Shown here: positions 1 to 9,240 of the stretch, in pieces
Layout: the number at the start of each line of letters is the position of its first letter
Numbering within the stretch: position 1 is the stretch's first letter
From: a virus
DNA length: 64,000 nt
IMG/VR virus record: IMGVR_UViG_3300032291_002681
Span: 27,071-91,070 of that record
Direction: 5' to 3' (one strand)
Notes under the pieces: model-generated
Seen by the model: the letters and a program-made list of their open reading frames with translations, nothing else
Told to the model about the DNA's origin: nothing
Databases searched by the model: none
Made by a program: the position numbers and the translations under genes

Positions 1-1577
1 ATAATACTAAATTTAAAGTTGGTATTTCAAACGTAAAAGCAGCTGGTGAAGATGGTTCAACTGATTACTCTACATTTACTGTAACAATTCGTTCATTTGG
101 TGATACTGATAAGAGAAAGAGTGTTATTGAAACATTTAATAATGTAAACTTAGACCCTGCTTCTCCTAACTATATCGCTAAGAGAATTGGTGATAGATAC
201 AATGAAATTGAATCTTCTGGTAAAATAACAGAATATGGTGATTATGCAAATAGGTCAAAATTTGTAAGAGTTGAAATGGCTGAAAATAGTGTTGGAAATC
301 CAATTTCAGCAGCACCATTTGGACATGGAGCATATACAAACCCAATTAGAGCAACAAATGATTCAGAAGCACAACAAATACCAGCAGTAGTATATCAAAC
401 TGGTTCAATAGCTAACACATCATCATCTCCAATCTATTTTAGTGGATTTGATTTTGAAACAGCTGGTGTAGCAGATGATAATAAACAATATTTAAAACCA
501 ATTCCTGAAAGTGCACAAATTGGAGCAAACGTAACATTTGCGTTTGATTCTCAATTAGCATTTCAAATGACTGGTTCAACTTCATCTGATATGGTTAAAA
601 GACAATTCGTTCTTGCATTCCAAGAAGGATTTGATGGTTTAAATCCAACGATAAAGGCTAACATAAGCACACCAATAACAGCAGCAAACACACAAGGATT
701 TAATTGTGCTACTGCAGCTTCTAATGGTTCAATCGCATATACAAAAGCAATCAACGCTATTTCAAATGCAGATGAATATGATATTAACTTAGTTGTAACT
801 CCTGGTATTATTCGTTCTGAACACCCAACTATTACTAATAGAGTAATTGATATGGTTGAAGATAGACAAGATTGTTTCTATATCGCTGATTTTGTGAATG
901 TAGGTGCATCTATAACCGAAGCAACTGAAAAAGCAAACGAAGTAGATTCTAACTATGTAGCAACTTACTACCCTTGGATTAAGACGGTAGATGCTAACAC
1001 AAATAAATTAATACCCGTTCCACCATCAGTATTGATGCCGGCTGTATTCGCTGCAAACGATAGATTGGCAGCAGAATGGTTCGCACCTGCTGGTTTGAAT
1101 AGAGGTGGTATTATTGGAGCAGTTAGTGTATTGAATAGATTAACACACTCTGAAAGAGATACATTATATGAGAACAAAGTAAATCCAATCGCAGCATTCC
1201 CTGGACAAGGTATTGTGGCATTTGGACAGAAGACATTGCAAGATAGAGCATCTGCATTAGATAGAATCAACGTAAGAAGATTACTTATCACTGTTAAGAA
1301 GTTCATCGCATCTACTTCTCGTTTCTTAGTGTTCGAACAAAACACAGCAACAACTAGAGCACGATTCTTAAACACTGTAAACCCTTATTTAGAGGCAATC
1401 CAACAAAGACAAGGTTTATACGCATTCAGAGTTGTGATGGATGAAACTAACAATACACCTGATGTAATTGATAGAAATATTATGGCTGGACAAATTTTCT
1501 TACAACCGGCTAAGACAGCGGAATTCATCGTAGTGGATTTCAATATCTTACCAACTGGAGCAAGTTTTAACGCATAA
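1..1577 (+). CDS. Tail sheath protein, 5'-truncated by window edge (T4 gp18-like)
   Basis: Forms the contractile sheath around the tail tube. The reading frame is open from base 3 through the ATG at 276, so that ATG is internal and the true start lies upstream. The part before 276 includes the segment FNNVNLDPASPNYIAKRIGD, which resembles the conserved core of T4-type sheath proteins. The visible part is 524 residues and ends in a compact C-terminal domain with 'RFVLAFQEGFDG' and 'VNPYLEAIQQRQGLYAF'-type segments. The tail tube gene follows directly, the usual sheath-tube order. Assignment as sheath is from family resemblance and order. The N-terminal length is unknown. Confidence 0.9.
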   Translation, partial: NTKFKVGISNVKAAGEDGSTDYSTFTVTIRSFGDTDKRKSVIETFNNVNLDPASPNYIAKRIGDRYNEIESSGKITEYGDYANRSKFVRVEMAENSVGNPISAAPFGHGAYTNPIRATNDSEAQQIPAVVYQTGSIANTSSSPIYFSGFDFETAGVADDNKQYLKPIPESAQIGANVTFAFDSQLAFQMTGSTSSDMVKRQFVLAFQEGFDGLNPTIKANISTPITAANTQGFNCATAASNGSIAYTKAINAISNADEYDINLVVTPGIIRSEHPTITNRVIDMVEDRQDCFYIADFVNVGASITEATEKANEVDSNYVATYYPWIKTVDANTNKLIPVPPSVLMPAVFAANDRLAAEWFAPAGLNRGGIIGAVSVLNRLTHSERDTLYENKVNPIAAFPGQGIVAFGQKTLQDRASALDRINVRRLLITVKKFIASTSRFLVFEQNTATTRARFLNTVNPYLEAIQQRQGLYAFRVVMDETNNTPDVIDRNIMAGQIFLQPAKTAEFIVVDFNILPTGASFNA

Positions 1578-1597
1578 TACAAAAAACAACAAAGTAG

Positions 1598-1605
1598 ATA
1601 TTTAT
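1598..1605 (+). promoter_or_regulatory. Candidate late-type promoter motif (ATATTTAT) before tail tube
   Basis: ATATTTAT followed by AATATA, 24 nt before the tube ATG. The same core precedes several other structural genes here. It has no TTTGG box at 19 nt, so it is distinct from the TATATTTG promoter class. Functional role is inferred. Confidence 0.4.
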
Positions 1606-1629
1606 TAATATAATAAAAAGGATAATAAA

Positions 1630-2118
1630 ATGGCAGAAATACTAGAGTTTGATAAGATGTTCTATACGAACTTCGAACCTAAGATGAAAAATAGATATGT
1701 GATGGAAATCGATGGAATTCCTTCATATATGGTTAAAGCGGCAGCTAGACCTTCAATTAACTTTGAACCAATTGTGTTAGACCACATCAACATTAAAAGA
1801 AAGTTACAAGGTAAGGGTGAGTGGCAGGATATAACTGTAACATTGTATGACCCAATTGTTCCATCTGGAGCACAAGCGGTAATGGAATGGGTACGTTTAG
1901 GACACGAATCAATTACCGGTAGACGTGGATACGCAGATTTCTATAAAAAAGATATAGATTTCTATATGTTAGGACCTGTTGGAGATAAAATTGAACAATG
2001 GAAACTAAAAGGAGCATTTATTGTAAGTGCAAACTTTGGTGATGTTTCATTCGATTCAAACGAACCAGCAACTATTGAATTATCTTTGGCTTACGATTAC
2101 GCAATCTTAGAATTCTAA
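1630..2118 (+). CDS. Tail tube protein (T4 gp19-like)
   Basis: A 162-residue protein, the normal size for T4-type tube subunits, which stack as hexameric rings inside the sheath. The N-terminus MAEILEFDKMFYTNFEPKMK, the central 'VTLYDPIVPSGAQAVMEWV' and the C-terminal 'SANFGDVSFDSNEPATIELSLAYDYAIL' follow the tube pattern of beta strands closing with a tyrosine-containing strand. It lies between the sheath gene and a strong terminator, as a short structural transcription unit. Confidence 0.9.
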   Translation: MAEILEFDKMFYTNFEPKMKNRYVMEIDGIPSYMVKAAARPSINFEPIVLDHINIKRKLQGKGEWQDITVTLYDPIVPSGAQAVMEWVRLGHESITGRRGYADFYKKDIDFYMLGPVGDKIEQWKLKGAFIVSANFGDVSFDSNEPATIELSLAYDYAILEF

Positions 2119-2149
2119 AAAATATTCCTTACGGAAGCTACCGAAGGAC

Positions 2150-2180
2150 AACCCTCATCAGAAATGGTGGGGGTTTTTTT
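2150..2180 (+). terminator. Rho-independent terminator after tail tube
   Basis: A ten-pair stem (AACCCTCATC with GGTGGGGGTT, two G-U pairs), a six-base loop and a run of seven T. It separates sheath/tube from the gp26-like operon. Confidence 0.85.
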
Positions 2181-2203
2181 ATTTTCAAAAATTTTAATTT
2201 AAT

Positions 2204-2211
2204 GTATTTAT
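2204..2211 (+). promoter_or_regulatory. Candidate late-type promoter motif before gp26-like gene
   Basis: GTATTTAT followed by ATATACAAA, 27 nt before the ATG at 2239 and just after a terminator, as expected if a new transcript starts here. Variant of the ATATTTAT motif. Confidence 0.4.
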
Positions 2212-2238
2212 ATATACAAACTAAAAAAGTATAAAGTT

Positions 2239-3054
2239 ATGGCAGAAGTTAATATTGCACAACAAAATCCAACACCTAGAGAGGTAGAAAAACAAAAATT
2301 CGATTTTCCAACGGAAACAATTGAATTGCCATCAAAAGGATTGGTATATCCAGAAGGACATCCATTAAGAAGTGGAACTTGTGAAATAAAATATATGACA
2401 GCAAGAGAAGAAGATATTCTTGCGAATCAAAATCTTATTAAAAAAGGTATTGTTTTGGACAAGTTATTTGAATCAGTTGTAGTTCAACCCGGTTTGAACC
2501 CAAATGATATCCTTATTGGTGATAAAAACGCTATTTTAATGGCAACTCGTATTTTAGGATATGGGGCTGATTACCAAGTAGAAATTACTGACCCATTCTC
2601 ATTGGAAAAACAAGATGTTATTATTGATTTAGGAAAAGTTCAAACAAAAGATGTTGATGAAGATGTATTGAATTCAAAAAATAGATATACGTTTAAATTA
2701 CCATCAAATGGAACTGAAATTGTTTTTAAATTACTTACACATGGTGATGAGCAAGAAATTACAAAAGAAATACAAGCATTAGAAAAATTAAATAAAAATG
2801 CCGGTACGTCATTCGATGTAACTACTAGATTGAAATATATGATTGTTTCGGTAGATGGTAACGAAGATAGAGGTTTTGTAAATAGATGGGTGGTTAATTC
2901 TTTTTTAGCAAAGGATACGAAAGCATTTAGAGCGTATGTTAAGGAATTATCACCGGATTTGAATATGAAATTTGAGTTTACATCTGAAGTAACTGGTGAG
3001 ACGGAGGCGCTAGATATCCCATTTGGGATTAACTTTTTTTACCCTTCCAACTGA
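2239..3054 (+). CDS. Baseplate hub/assembly protein, T4 gp26-like
   Basis: A 271-residue protein resembling the T4_baseplate (gp26) family. The hallmark segments are 'IELPSKGLVYPEG', 'CEIKYMTAREEDILANQNL', 'IKKGIVLDKLFESVVV' and 'GDKNAILMATRILGYGADY'. In T4, gp26 acts in baseplate hub assembly and lies next to gene 51. Here the gene sits between tube and tape measure, the place where many tailed phages keep tail-assembly chaperones. The C-terminus runs into an overlapping +1-frame ORF (3023-3253) across a T7 run, so this protein may also exist as a frameshifted longer form. Family assignment is from memory of conserved motifs. Confidence 0.75.
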   Translation: MAEVNIAQQNPTPREVEKQKFDFPTETIELPSKGLVYPEGHPLRSGTCEIKYMTAREEDILANQNLIKKGIVLDKLFESVVVQPGLNPNDILIGDKNAILMATRILGYGADYQVEITDPFSLEKQDVIIDLGKVQTKDVDEDVLNSKNRYTFKLPSNGTEIVFKLLTHGDEQEITKEIQALEKLNKNAGTSFDVTTRLKYMIVSVDGNEDRGFVNRWVVNSFLAKDTKAFRAYVKELSPDLNMKFEFTSEVTGETEALDIPFGINFFYPSN

Positions 3055-3253
3055 TTATAAAATTCAACTTCATTCCCAAATTTGGGAAATGGTTCAATTT
3101 AGTAATGGATTTACTTGGTCAGAGGTATATCACATGCCAACATATCTTCGTAAGTTCTATTTCAATAAACTAATAGACCTTAAGAAAAAAGAAGCAGAAG
3201 AACATAAGAAGGCTCAATCAAAAATGAAATCAAATAAAGTGAGGATGCGTTAA
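3023..3253 (+). CDS. Small tail-assembly protein overlapping gp26-like gene in +1 frame (gp51-like position)
   Basis: Up to 76 codons, with no ATG near the start. The only early start is TTG at 3023, and the first ATG is at 3090. The frame opens at 3014 after a TAG. The conserved-looking part starts near 'DYKIQLHSQIWEMVQF' and continues 'GFTWSEVYHMPTYLRKFYFNKLID' into a Lys-rich tail. Because that part lies upstream of the ATG, it is probably made by +1 frameshifting from the gp26-like ORF, from TTG, or by coupling. A homopolymer sequencing error is the other possibility. Its position after a gp26-like gene fits T4 gene 51, but sequence support for that name is weak. Confidence 0.6.
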   Translation: MGLTFFTLPTDYKIQLHSQIWEMVQFSNGFTWSEVYHMPTYLRKFYFNKLIDLKKKEAEEHKKAQSKMKSNKVRMR

Positions 3254-3269
3254 TATCCTCACTTTTTTA
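3239..3269 (+). terminator. Rho-independent terminator overlapping stop codon
   Basis: A perfect eight-pair stem GTGAGGAT/ATCCTCAC with an eight-base loop, then six T. The stem contains the last codons and stop of the 3023-3253 ORF. Confidence 0.85.
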
Positions 3270-3276
3270 TTTGTCA

Positions 3277-3284
3277 ATATTTAT
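3277..3284 (+). promoter_or_regulatory. Candidate late-type promoter motif
   Basis: ATATTTAT followed by TGAATATAAAC, directly after a terminator and 20 nt before the ATG at 3305. Confidence 0.4.
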
Positions 3285-3304
3285 TGAATATAAACACTCT
3301 AATT

Positions 3305-3520
3305 ATGGAAAATAATAAAAAACAAGTTAAAGAAGGTATATTCGATGCAGCCGATAGATTTGTAACTAAATTTTTTGATGGGTTATCATCTGGTGCTGCG
3401 GATACTATTATTAGAAAAGCTGAACAAGCTAAATTACCACCTCAGGCAATTAAATTAATGAAAGATATTGAAGATAGAGGTGAGGAATTGAGAAGAATAA
3501 CAAAAGAATTATCTAAGTAA
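3305..3520 (+). CDS. Small hypothetical tail-region protein
   Basis: A 71-residue charged, helical protein. I start it at the ATG at 3305 (MENNKKQVKEG). A TTG at 3284 would extend the frame but falls inside the promoter-like motif. It contains 'FDAADRFVTKFFDGLSSGAADTI' and a C-terminal Glu/Arg/Lys helix. It ends 8 nt before the tape measure ATG and is probably co-expressed with it, perhaps as a tail assembly partner. No recognised domain. Confidence 0.65.
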   Translation: MENNKKQVKEGIFDAADRFVTKFFDGLSSGAADTIIRKAEQAKLPPQAIKLMKDIEDRGEELRRITKELSK

Positions 3521-3528
3521 ATTATTAA

Positions 3529-6234
3529 ATGGCACTAACTCCAGAACAAAGAGCAGCTAGAGATGCAGCTAGAGAAGCGGAAGCCGCCTTGCCTATTTTA
3601 GAAAGAATTCAAAAATATAGAAATAGAATTCTTGAGTTGCAAGGAAAGGAAGGGGAATTAACTGCTGCTGAATCTGATGAATTGTATAAGCAAGAAATAC
3701 TTCTTGCTAAAAATGTTGCTATTCAAGAAAAAAGAGCAAAAAAGGCACTGGGTACTTATCAACTTGAGCTTGATATTGCCAGTGTATATACATCTCAAGC
3801 ATCGGATTTATCGTCAATTTCAAAAGTATATAAAGGACTGACAGATGTTCAGCAACAAAGTTTAAAAACCGTACAATCATCATTATCAACTGTACAAGGT
3901 TCATTGTTAGCCGATGAGAATAAAAAAGCATTATTAGATAGTACCTTAACTGGTATAACAGAATTACAAGGACTACAACAAAAAATGGCAGAAACTGGTC
4001 CGGAAGATGTAGAAACTCAAAATTCTATCTCGGCTGCGTATGCTGCGCAAATGAATAGATTAAAAGAAGCAATTGCGATAAAATTATCAATTGGAGAAAT
4101 TACACAAACTGAAGCCGATGCATTGTTGGCATCATTGGATTCGCAACAAGACAGCTTAGCAACTGCACAAAAATATGGTACAATTAATGCGGAAACCAAA
4201 GAAATAATAGAGGGGCAGATTCAGGCCTACGAAGGTATAAAAAAATCAATTAGAGGGGTAATTGGTACTGCAAAATTATTATTTAGTGGATGGCAAGGAT
4301 TTGCTAGAGTCACATTAATGGCAGCAGGACAGGCTATTGATAAATTAGGAAAAACAACAAGAGAATTTGGTGGGTTTTTAGGGGGAGCTACGGTATCAGC
4401 AACAATATTAGGAACTGTATTTGACGATGCAGGTGATGTTGCTAAAGGATTGGCAGAAGAATTGGGTGGTGTAGATAAGGCAACTTTTGGAGCTCAATTA
4501 AATACTAACCTTATGGCCATTAATATGGGTATAAGTGGTGCTGAAGCTGCAAAACTAACAGGAGCATTTGCAAGACTAAATGGTGGAAGTGTTCAAACGG
4601 CACAAAACCTTGCAGATGGAGCTAAAGAAATGGCAAAAACTGCCGGTGTAGTACCATCCAAAGTGATGGCTGATTTAGCAGGTTCTGCTGAAGAATTTGC
4701 ATTGTATGGTAAAAATGGCGGAAAAAATTTAGCACAAGCGGCAGTTCAAGCGGCTAAAATGGGAGTTAGTTTAAAAACTATGACCGGAGTTGCTGATAAT
4801 TTACTTGATTTTGAAAATTCAATCAATAGTGAATTGGAATTGGGTGCAATGCTTGGTAAAAATATTAATTTAGATAGAGCAAGAGCATTAGCATACGAAG
4901 GAGATATAGCAGGTGCAACGCAAGAAACATTAAACGCATTGGGTGGGGTTGAAGCTTTTAATCAAATGGATTATTTCCAAAAGAAAAAAACTGCGGAGTT
5001 AATGGGAGTTAGTGTTGAGGAGTTACAAAAAATGGTAACAACTCAAGAAGAAGCGGCAACGATTGGTGGACAAATAAATGGAGCATTTAATACGGTATCA
5101 GAAGGATTAACGGCAATAACAACAGGACCATTAGGTAATTTTGTAACTGGGTTAAGTGGGGCTATCGGTACAACAAAAGAAATAGGTGAAAATTTTAAAT
5201 CAGCTGGTGGGTTTTTATCGGATATGGGTGGTAAAATTAAAGGTATGTTTGGAGCAGCACCCGCATTACCAGGTACACCACCTACACCATCATTACCAGG
5301 TACACCACCAGCAGCACCATCGTTACCAAGTACTCCACCACCACCAACAACAATGGCCCCACAAGCACAAGCCGGACCAGCAGACCAAGCAAATAAAATG
5401 TCTAAAATAAAAAGTGGAGATTTGATAAAAGGGGCAGTTGCATTATTAATATTGGCAGCGGCATTATTTGTAGCAGCAAAAGCATTCCAAGAATTTGCAG
5501 AAGTAACTTGGGAATCAGTTGGTATGGGATTAGTTGCGTTAGCGGGATTAGCAGGAATCGCGTTTCTACTAAGTAAAATACAGGGTGAAATGATAAAAGG
5601 TGCTATTGCGGTAGCTATATTAGGAGCTGCATTAATTCCATTTGCATTCGCACTAAATTTAATGAGTAACGTAGATGCGGCTGGGTTACTGGCATCTGGA
5701 GCAGCACTTATAGGATTTACTGCAGCAATGTTTGTATTAGGTGCATTACTAAGTGGACCTGGAGCACTTATATTTGGAGCAGGTGTACTTGGGTTAATTG
5801 CATTAGGTGGTGCATTAGTTGTGTTTGGAGCAGGATTGAATATGGTAGGTTCTGGAATGTCAGCAATAACATCTGCATTACCATTAGTTGTAGAACAAAT
5901 TGGAATGTTGGCTCAATTAAACTTCTTACCAATATTCGGATTAGCAGCGGCATTAATGACCTTATCGGTAGCATTGGCGGCAGTTGCTGTTACTGGAATG
6001 ATGGCATTACCTGCATTACTTGCGTTGGGTTTAATAGCAGGTGGGGCAGCGGCAGTTATGGGTGGTGGTGAAGAAGGGGGTGATAGAACCGGTGAATTGA
6101 TTGATGAAATAAAAGGATTGAGAGCAGATTTGATAGCTGGTAAAATAGCAGTAAATATAGATGGACAAAAAGTTACTTCTAATGTAGGTAAAGTTGTATC
6201 TAGAATTAGTTCAAATTCATACGCCAAAGTATAA
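3529..6234 (+). CDS. Tail tape measure protein
   Basis: A 901-residue protein that should set tail length inside the tube. The first ~240 residues are Ala/Glu/Gln-rich and predicted coiled coil. A Gly/Ala-rich hydrophobic stretch follows from about 250 to 300. A Pro-rich linker (about residues 580-625, several PGTPP-like units) leads to a C-terminal block of at least five hydrophobic segments of 18-22 residues (about 640-850), then a short hydrophilic tail. Long coiled coil plus hydrophobic segments, the largest ORF after the tube genes, and the position before baseplate genes support the call. The gene ends 2 nt before the next ATG. Confidence 0.75.
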   Translation: MALTPEQRAARDAAREAEAALPILERIQKYRNRILELQGKEGELTAAESDELYKQEILLAKNVAIQEKRAKKALGTYQLELDIASVYTSQASDLSSISKVYKGLTDVQQQSLKTVQSSLSTVQGSLLADENKKALLDSTLTGITELQGLQQKMAETGPEDVETQNSISAAYAAQMNRLKEAIAIKLSIGEITQTEADALLASLDSQQDSLATAQKYGTINAETKEIIEGQIQAYEGIKKSIRGVIGTAKLLFSGWQGFARVTLMAAGQAIDKLGKTTREFGGFLGGATVSATILGTVFDDAGDVAKGLAEELGGVDKATFGAQLNTNLMAINMGISGAEAAKLTGAFARLNGGSVQTAQNLADGAKEMAKTAGVVPSKVMADLAGSAEEFALYGKNGGKNLAQAAVQAAKMGVSLKTMTGVADNLLDFENSINSELELGAMLGKNINLDRARALAYEGDIAGATQETLNALGGVEAFNQMDYFQKKKTAELMGVSVEELQKMVTTQEEAATIGGQINGAFNTVSEGLTAITTGPLGNFVTGLSGAIGTTKEIGENFKSAGGFLSDMGGKIKGMFGAAPALPGTPPTPSLPGTPPAAPSLPSTPPPPTTMAPQAQAGPADQANKMSKIKSGDLIKGAVALLILAAALFVAAKAFQEFAEVTWESVGMGLVALAGLAGIAFLLSKIQGEMIKGAIAVAILGAALIPFAFALNLMSNVDAAGLLASGAALIGFTAAMFVLGALLSGPGALIFGAGVLGLIALGGALVVFGAGLNMVGSGMSAITSALPLVVEQIGMLAQLNFLPIFGLAAALMTLSVALAAVAVTGMMALPALLALGLIAGGAAAVMGGGEEGGDRTGELIDEIKGLRADLIAGKIAVNIDGQKVTSNVGKVVSRISSNSYAKV

Positions 6235-6236
6235 CG

Positions 6237-8942
6237 ATGGGAAAGACTATTGAAGAATTATTTAAAACAAAACAATTAGTAGACGGTAAAACGGCTGCTG
6301 AAAAATACGAAATTCGTAATAGTAAAGATATGCCATTACGTTCTTCTACCGGTGCTATGGATTTACCATTTAAAGCTGTACAAATTGCAAGAAGAAACCT
6401 ATCATCAAGAACTAGAGAAACAAGATTAGAACAAGAGGTAACTGGATTACGAATAATATCTAAATTAGGAGGACCTATTATATATGGTACTGACATTTTT
6501 AAATTAAGTACACAAAAAACTGAAATGGTTTCCGCAATGAAAGATTCGGTTAATCCAAATAATTCAGCTGATAGTGGTTTACTTGGTAACTTATTTCAAA
6601 AAGGAAAAGAAAAAGGATTAGAATTATTAAATAAAATAGGTGTACAACTACCAACTAAATTAATACCAACCCGAATATCGTTAAATAAAGATTTCAAAGC
6701 AGGTAAAGAGCCAGATACAATGGCAACACTTGCTAAAATAAAGCAAGATGGTGCTGGTAATTTGGCTGGAAAGTTTTTAGCTCAAAATGCAAAAGGAACT
6801 CCTAAACAAATAGGTAACCAATTATTGGGTGGTGGTATTGGTTTATTAAAAGGTGAAGTTAAGAAAAAATTATTTGGAGCACCAAAGCAAGGTGCACAGA
6901 ATCTTGCCAAAAAAGGTGAAAATGATGTTCAATACGATAGTACTGCAAGATATTCAGATACCGTTAATCCAATTGATGAAGATTATTTCAAAAGAAATGA
7001 CCTTTCATCTATATTAGTAGCACAGGAGACAAAACAGAATGCTGACCCTGCTGTACAAAAAAGAGTAGATGAATTAGTTCCTAAAGGAAAATCTGTAAAT
7101 GCATCAAAAAATCCATTTGCTAAATTAGGTGATAAGGTAGGTGATATTAAAAAAGATAATGAGAAAAAATTATCACAAGCAAAAAAAGTAGGACAGCAAG
7201 AAGTATCAGCTGGAAAATCAGTTGGAGATACCAAAAGTGGAGCTCCAGCTACTACCGCTGATTCTGTAATTAAATATTCGGATACTGTTGATGAAACATC
7301 TGATGATATTGCATTAAGAAATGACCTTTCTACTATACTTTCTGCAAAAAAAGAAAATGAAGCTCAAAATCCTGATAAGAAAAAAGAAATTGATGCAGCA
7401 AAAGGAAATACGGCACCTGTAAATGCATCAAAAAATCCATTTGCAAACTTAGGTCAAAAAATAGGTGATATTAAAAAAGAAAGTGAACAAAAATTATCCC
7501 AGGCCAAAAAAGTAGGACAGCAAGAAGTATCTTCCGGTAAAAAAGTTGGAGATACCAAAAGTGGAGGCTCAACAACTACCGCTGATTCTGTAATTAGATA
7601 TTCCGATACTGTAGATGAAACACAGGATGATGTAAAGTTAAGAAATGACCTTTCTACTATACTTACATCAAAAAATGAAAAAGAAAAACAAACTCCTGAT
7701 AAAAAGAAGCAAATTGAAGCAGCAAAAGGAAACGTAGGTGCTTTAAATGTAAAACAAAATCCATTTGCAAAATCGGAGGATAAAGTTAAATCCGCTGATG
7801 AAGATACAAAAAGTGGATTACAATCTGGTAGAAAATTAGGACAGCAATCTATATCAGATGGTACTAAAAAAGTAGGAGATTTATCAGCAGCTACTTCAGA
7901 TGTTATTACATATACATCGACGGTAGATGAAGCACAAGATGATGTAAAGTTAAGAAACGATTTATCAACTAAGTTAGAAGCATTGACAAAAGCAAGTACT
8001 GCAGTTTCTAGTGCGGGGGGTGTTTCTGGACTATCTAGAACTGATGTACAAAAAAATATGTATTCATCTCTAAAAAATAAATCAAGTGATGGTAAACCAT
8101 CAAATTCATTAAAAACTAAATATGGTATTGAAAGTAGTGATAAGTTGGATTTTTTAAATGAAAAGGCACAATATACTGCAACTGCAGGTGGGAAGCTGCA
8201 ATTAACGGATGGTACTTATTTAGATGATTGGGATTTTATAACTCTTAAATTTCAATCAAGAGCTACAGGCAAAGCGGTAAATTTTAGAGCAACTGTTAGT
8301 GGTATATCTGAAACGGTATCACCATCATGGGATAGTGGTAAATTCATAGGTTCTCCGTTTAACTATTATACATATAGTAGTATTGAGAGGAGTGTTAGTT
8401 TTAATTTTAAAGTATATTCAACAACATCGGCACAACACGTTGCAGCTTGGCAAAGAATAAACTTTTTGACTGGACTGGCATACCCACAAGGATATAACCA
8501 ACCATACGCAACCCCACCATTTGTTTTACTTACGTTGGGTAATTTGTATGTAAATAAAAATGCGTATATTGAATCACTATCATATACGATGGATGATAAT
8601 GCTGGTTGGGAAATTGGATTAAATGATGAAAGTGTAAAAACTTACAAATGTCCTATTGTTGTAGATGTTTCAATTACTTTGAAATTCGTAGAAAGTAGAA
8701 ATACAACCAGTGGTGGTAAGTTTTATGGTTTTGAGCTTGGACGAGAAGCAACCGCGGAAGTACCATCATCAGCGAATGCACAGTTATCAAATGATTCAAA
8801 TGCAAGTGCAGGTTTATTAACTACACAACCAAAAGATACAAAAGTTGATATCAACGAAAAGAAAAATTTAAATAAAAAGAAACAAACGCAAAAAAGTTCA
8901 GTTAAGGCAAACACAAACGTAAAAAATCAGTTAAAAAAGTAA
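6237..8942 (+). CDS. Baseplate / tail-tube initiator-like protein with internal repeats
   Basis: A 901-residue three-part protein. Residues 1-230 are basic and partly helical. About 235-585 hold tandem repeats of roughly 105 residues, with four 'SDTVDE..DD..LRNDLST' elements and three 'KNPFA.LG.K' elements. Residues ~640-850 form a beta-rich domain with 'YLDDWDFITLKFQSRATGK', 'PPFVLLTLGNLYVNKNAYIE' and a closing 'CPIVVDVSITLKFVE' strand. That last domain resembles tube-initiator proteins of the T4 gp48/gp54 kind and other tube-fold proteins, which would place it where the tube meets the baseplate. The tail is Lys/Asn/Gln-rich. Assignment beyond 'baseplate-associated' is inference. Confidence 0.6.
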   Translation: MGKTIEELFKTKQLVDGKTAAEKYEIRNSKDMPLRSSTGAMDLPFKAVQIARRNLSSRTRETRLEQEVTGLRIISKLGGPIIYGTDIFKLSTQKTEMVSAMKDSVNPNNSADSGLLGNLFQKGKEKGLELLNKIGVQLPTKLIPTRISLNKDFKAGKEPDTMATLAKIKQDGAGNLAGKFLAQNAKGTPKQIGNQLLGGGIGLLKGEVKKKLFGAPKQGAQNLAKKGENDVQYDSTARYSDTVNPIDEDYFKRNDLSSILVAQETKQNADPAVQKRVDELVPKGKSVNASKNPFAKLGDKVGDIKKDNEKKLSQAKKVGQQEVSAGKSVGDTKSGAPATTADSVIKYSDTVDETSDDIALRNDLSTILSAKKENEAQNPDKKKEIDAAKGNTAPVNASKNPFANLGQKIGDIKKESEQKLSQAKKVGQQEVSSGKKVGDTKSGGSTTTADSVIRYSDTVDETQDDVKLRNDLSTILTSKNEKEKQTPDKKKQIEAAKGNVGALNVKQNPFAKSEDKVKSADEDTKSGLQSGRKLGQQSISDGTKKVGDLSAATSDVITYTSTVDEAQDDVKLRNDLSTKLEALTKASTAVSSAGGVSGLSRTDVQKNMYSSLKNKSSDGKPSNSLKTKYGIESSDKLDFLNEKAQYTATAGGKLQLTDGTYLDDWDFITLKFQSRATGKAVNFRATVSGISETVSPSWDSGKFIGSPFNYYTYSSIERSVSFNFKVYSTTSAQHVAAWQRINFLTGLAYPQGYNQPYATPPFVLLTLGNLYVNKNAYIESLSYTMDDNAGWEIGLNDESVKTYKCPIVVDVSITLKFVESRNTTSGGKFYGFELGREATAEVPSSANAQLSNDSNASAGLLTTQPKDTKVDINEKKNLNKKKQTQKSSVKANTNVKNQLKK
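6951..7990 (+). repeat. In-frame tandem repeats within baseplate-like gene
   Basis: Tyr-led repeat starts encode residues 239, 347, 455 and 559, giving unit lengths of 108, 108 and 104 codons. Units two and three are closest in sequence and the first and last are diverged. These are protein-level repeats from internal duplication, not a mobile element. Confidence 0.85.
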
Positions 8943-8949
8943 ATAGGAT

Positions 8950-9237
8950 ATGAGTAGATATAGAAATAACGAAGTTAAAAAAACTTTTGATGGTAAGGAA
9001 GTATATAGAACTAGGATACATCCAAATATACCATTATCAGATAACGATGTATATGTAATGACTGAAACTGGTGATAGACTTGATACCTTAGCGTATGAAT
9101 ATTATGAAAATTCTTCTTTATGGTGGATAATAGCATGTGCAAATAATATACATAATGCACCTATGGGATTGGAAGATGGTACAATATTAAGAATCCCTCA
9201 AAATTATATTCAAATACAAAACATTTTTACACAATAA
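8950..9237 (+). CDS. LysM-fold baseplate wedge protein, gp53-like
   Basis: A 95-residue protein with the pattern of small LysM-like baseplate proteins: 'VYVMTETGDRLDTLAYEYYENSSLWWIIACANNI' then 'LEDGTILRIPQNY'. T4 gp53 and similar proteins use this fold in the wedge. It sits between the tube-initiator-like gene and the hub-like gene, 7 nt after the former and 3 nt before the latter, consistent with a baseplate operon. Confidence 0.75.
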   Translation: MSRYRNNEVKKTFDGKEVYRTRIHPNIPLSDNDVYVMTETGDRLDTLAYEYYENSSLWWIIACANNIHNAPMGLEDGTILRIPQNYIQIQNIFTQ

Positions 9238-9240
9238 TTT

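Noticed and set aside
276-1577. Tail sheath gene starting at the ATG at 276
   Set aside because: The same frame is open to the window edge and encodes typical sheath sequence upstream, so this ATG is internal.
5186-5410. His/Gln-rich ORF inside the tape measure gene
   Set aside because: It is a shadow frame of the Pro-rich linker of the tape measure protein, without a promoter or conserved features.
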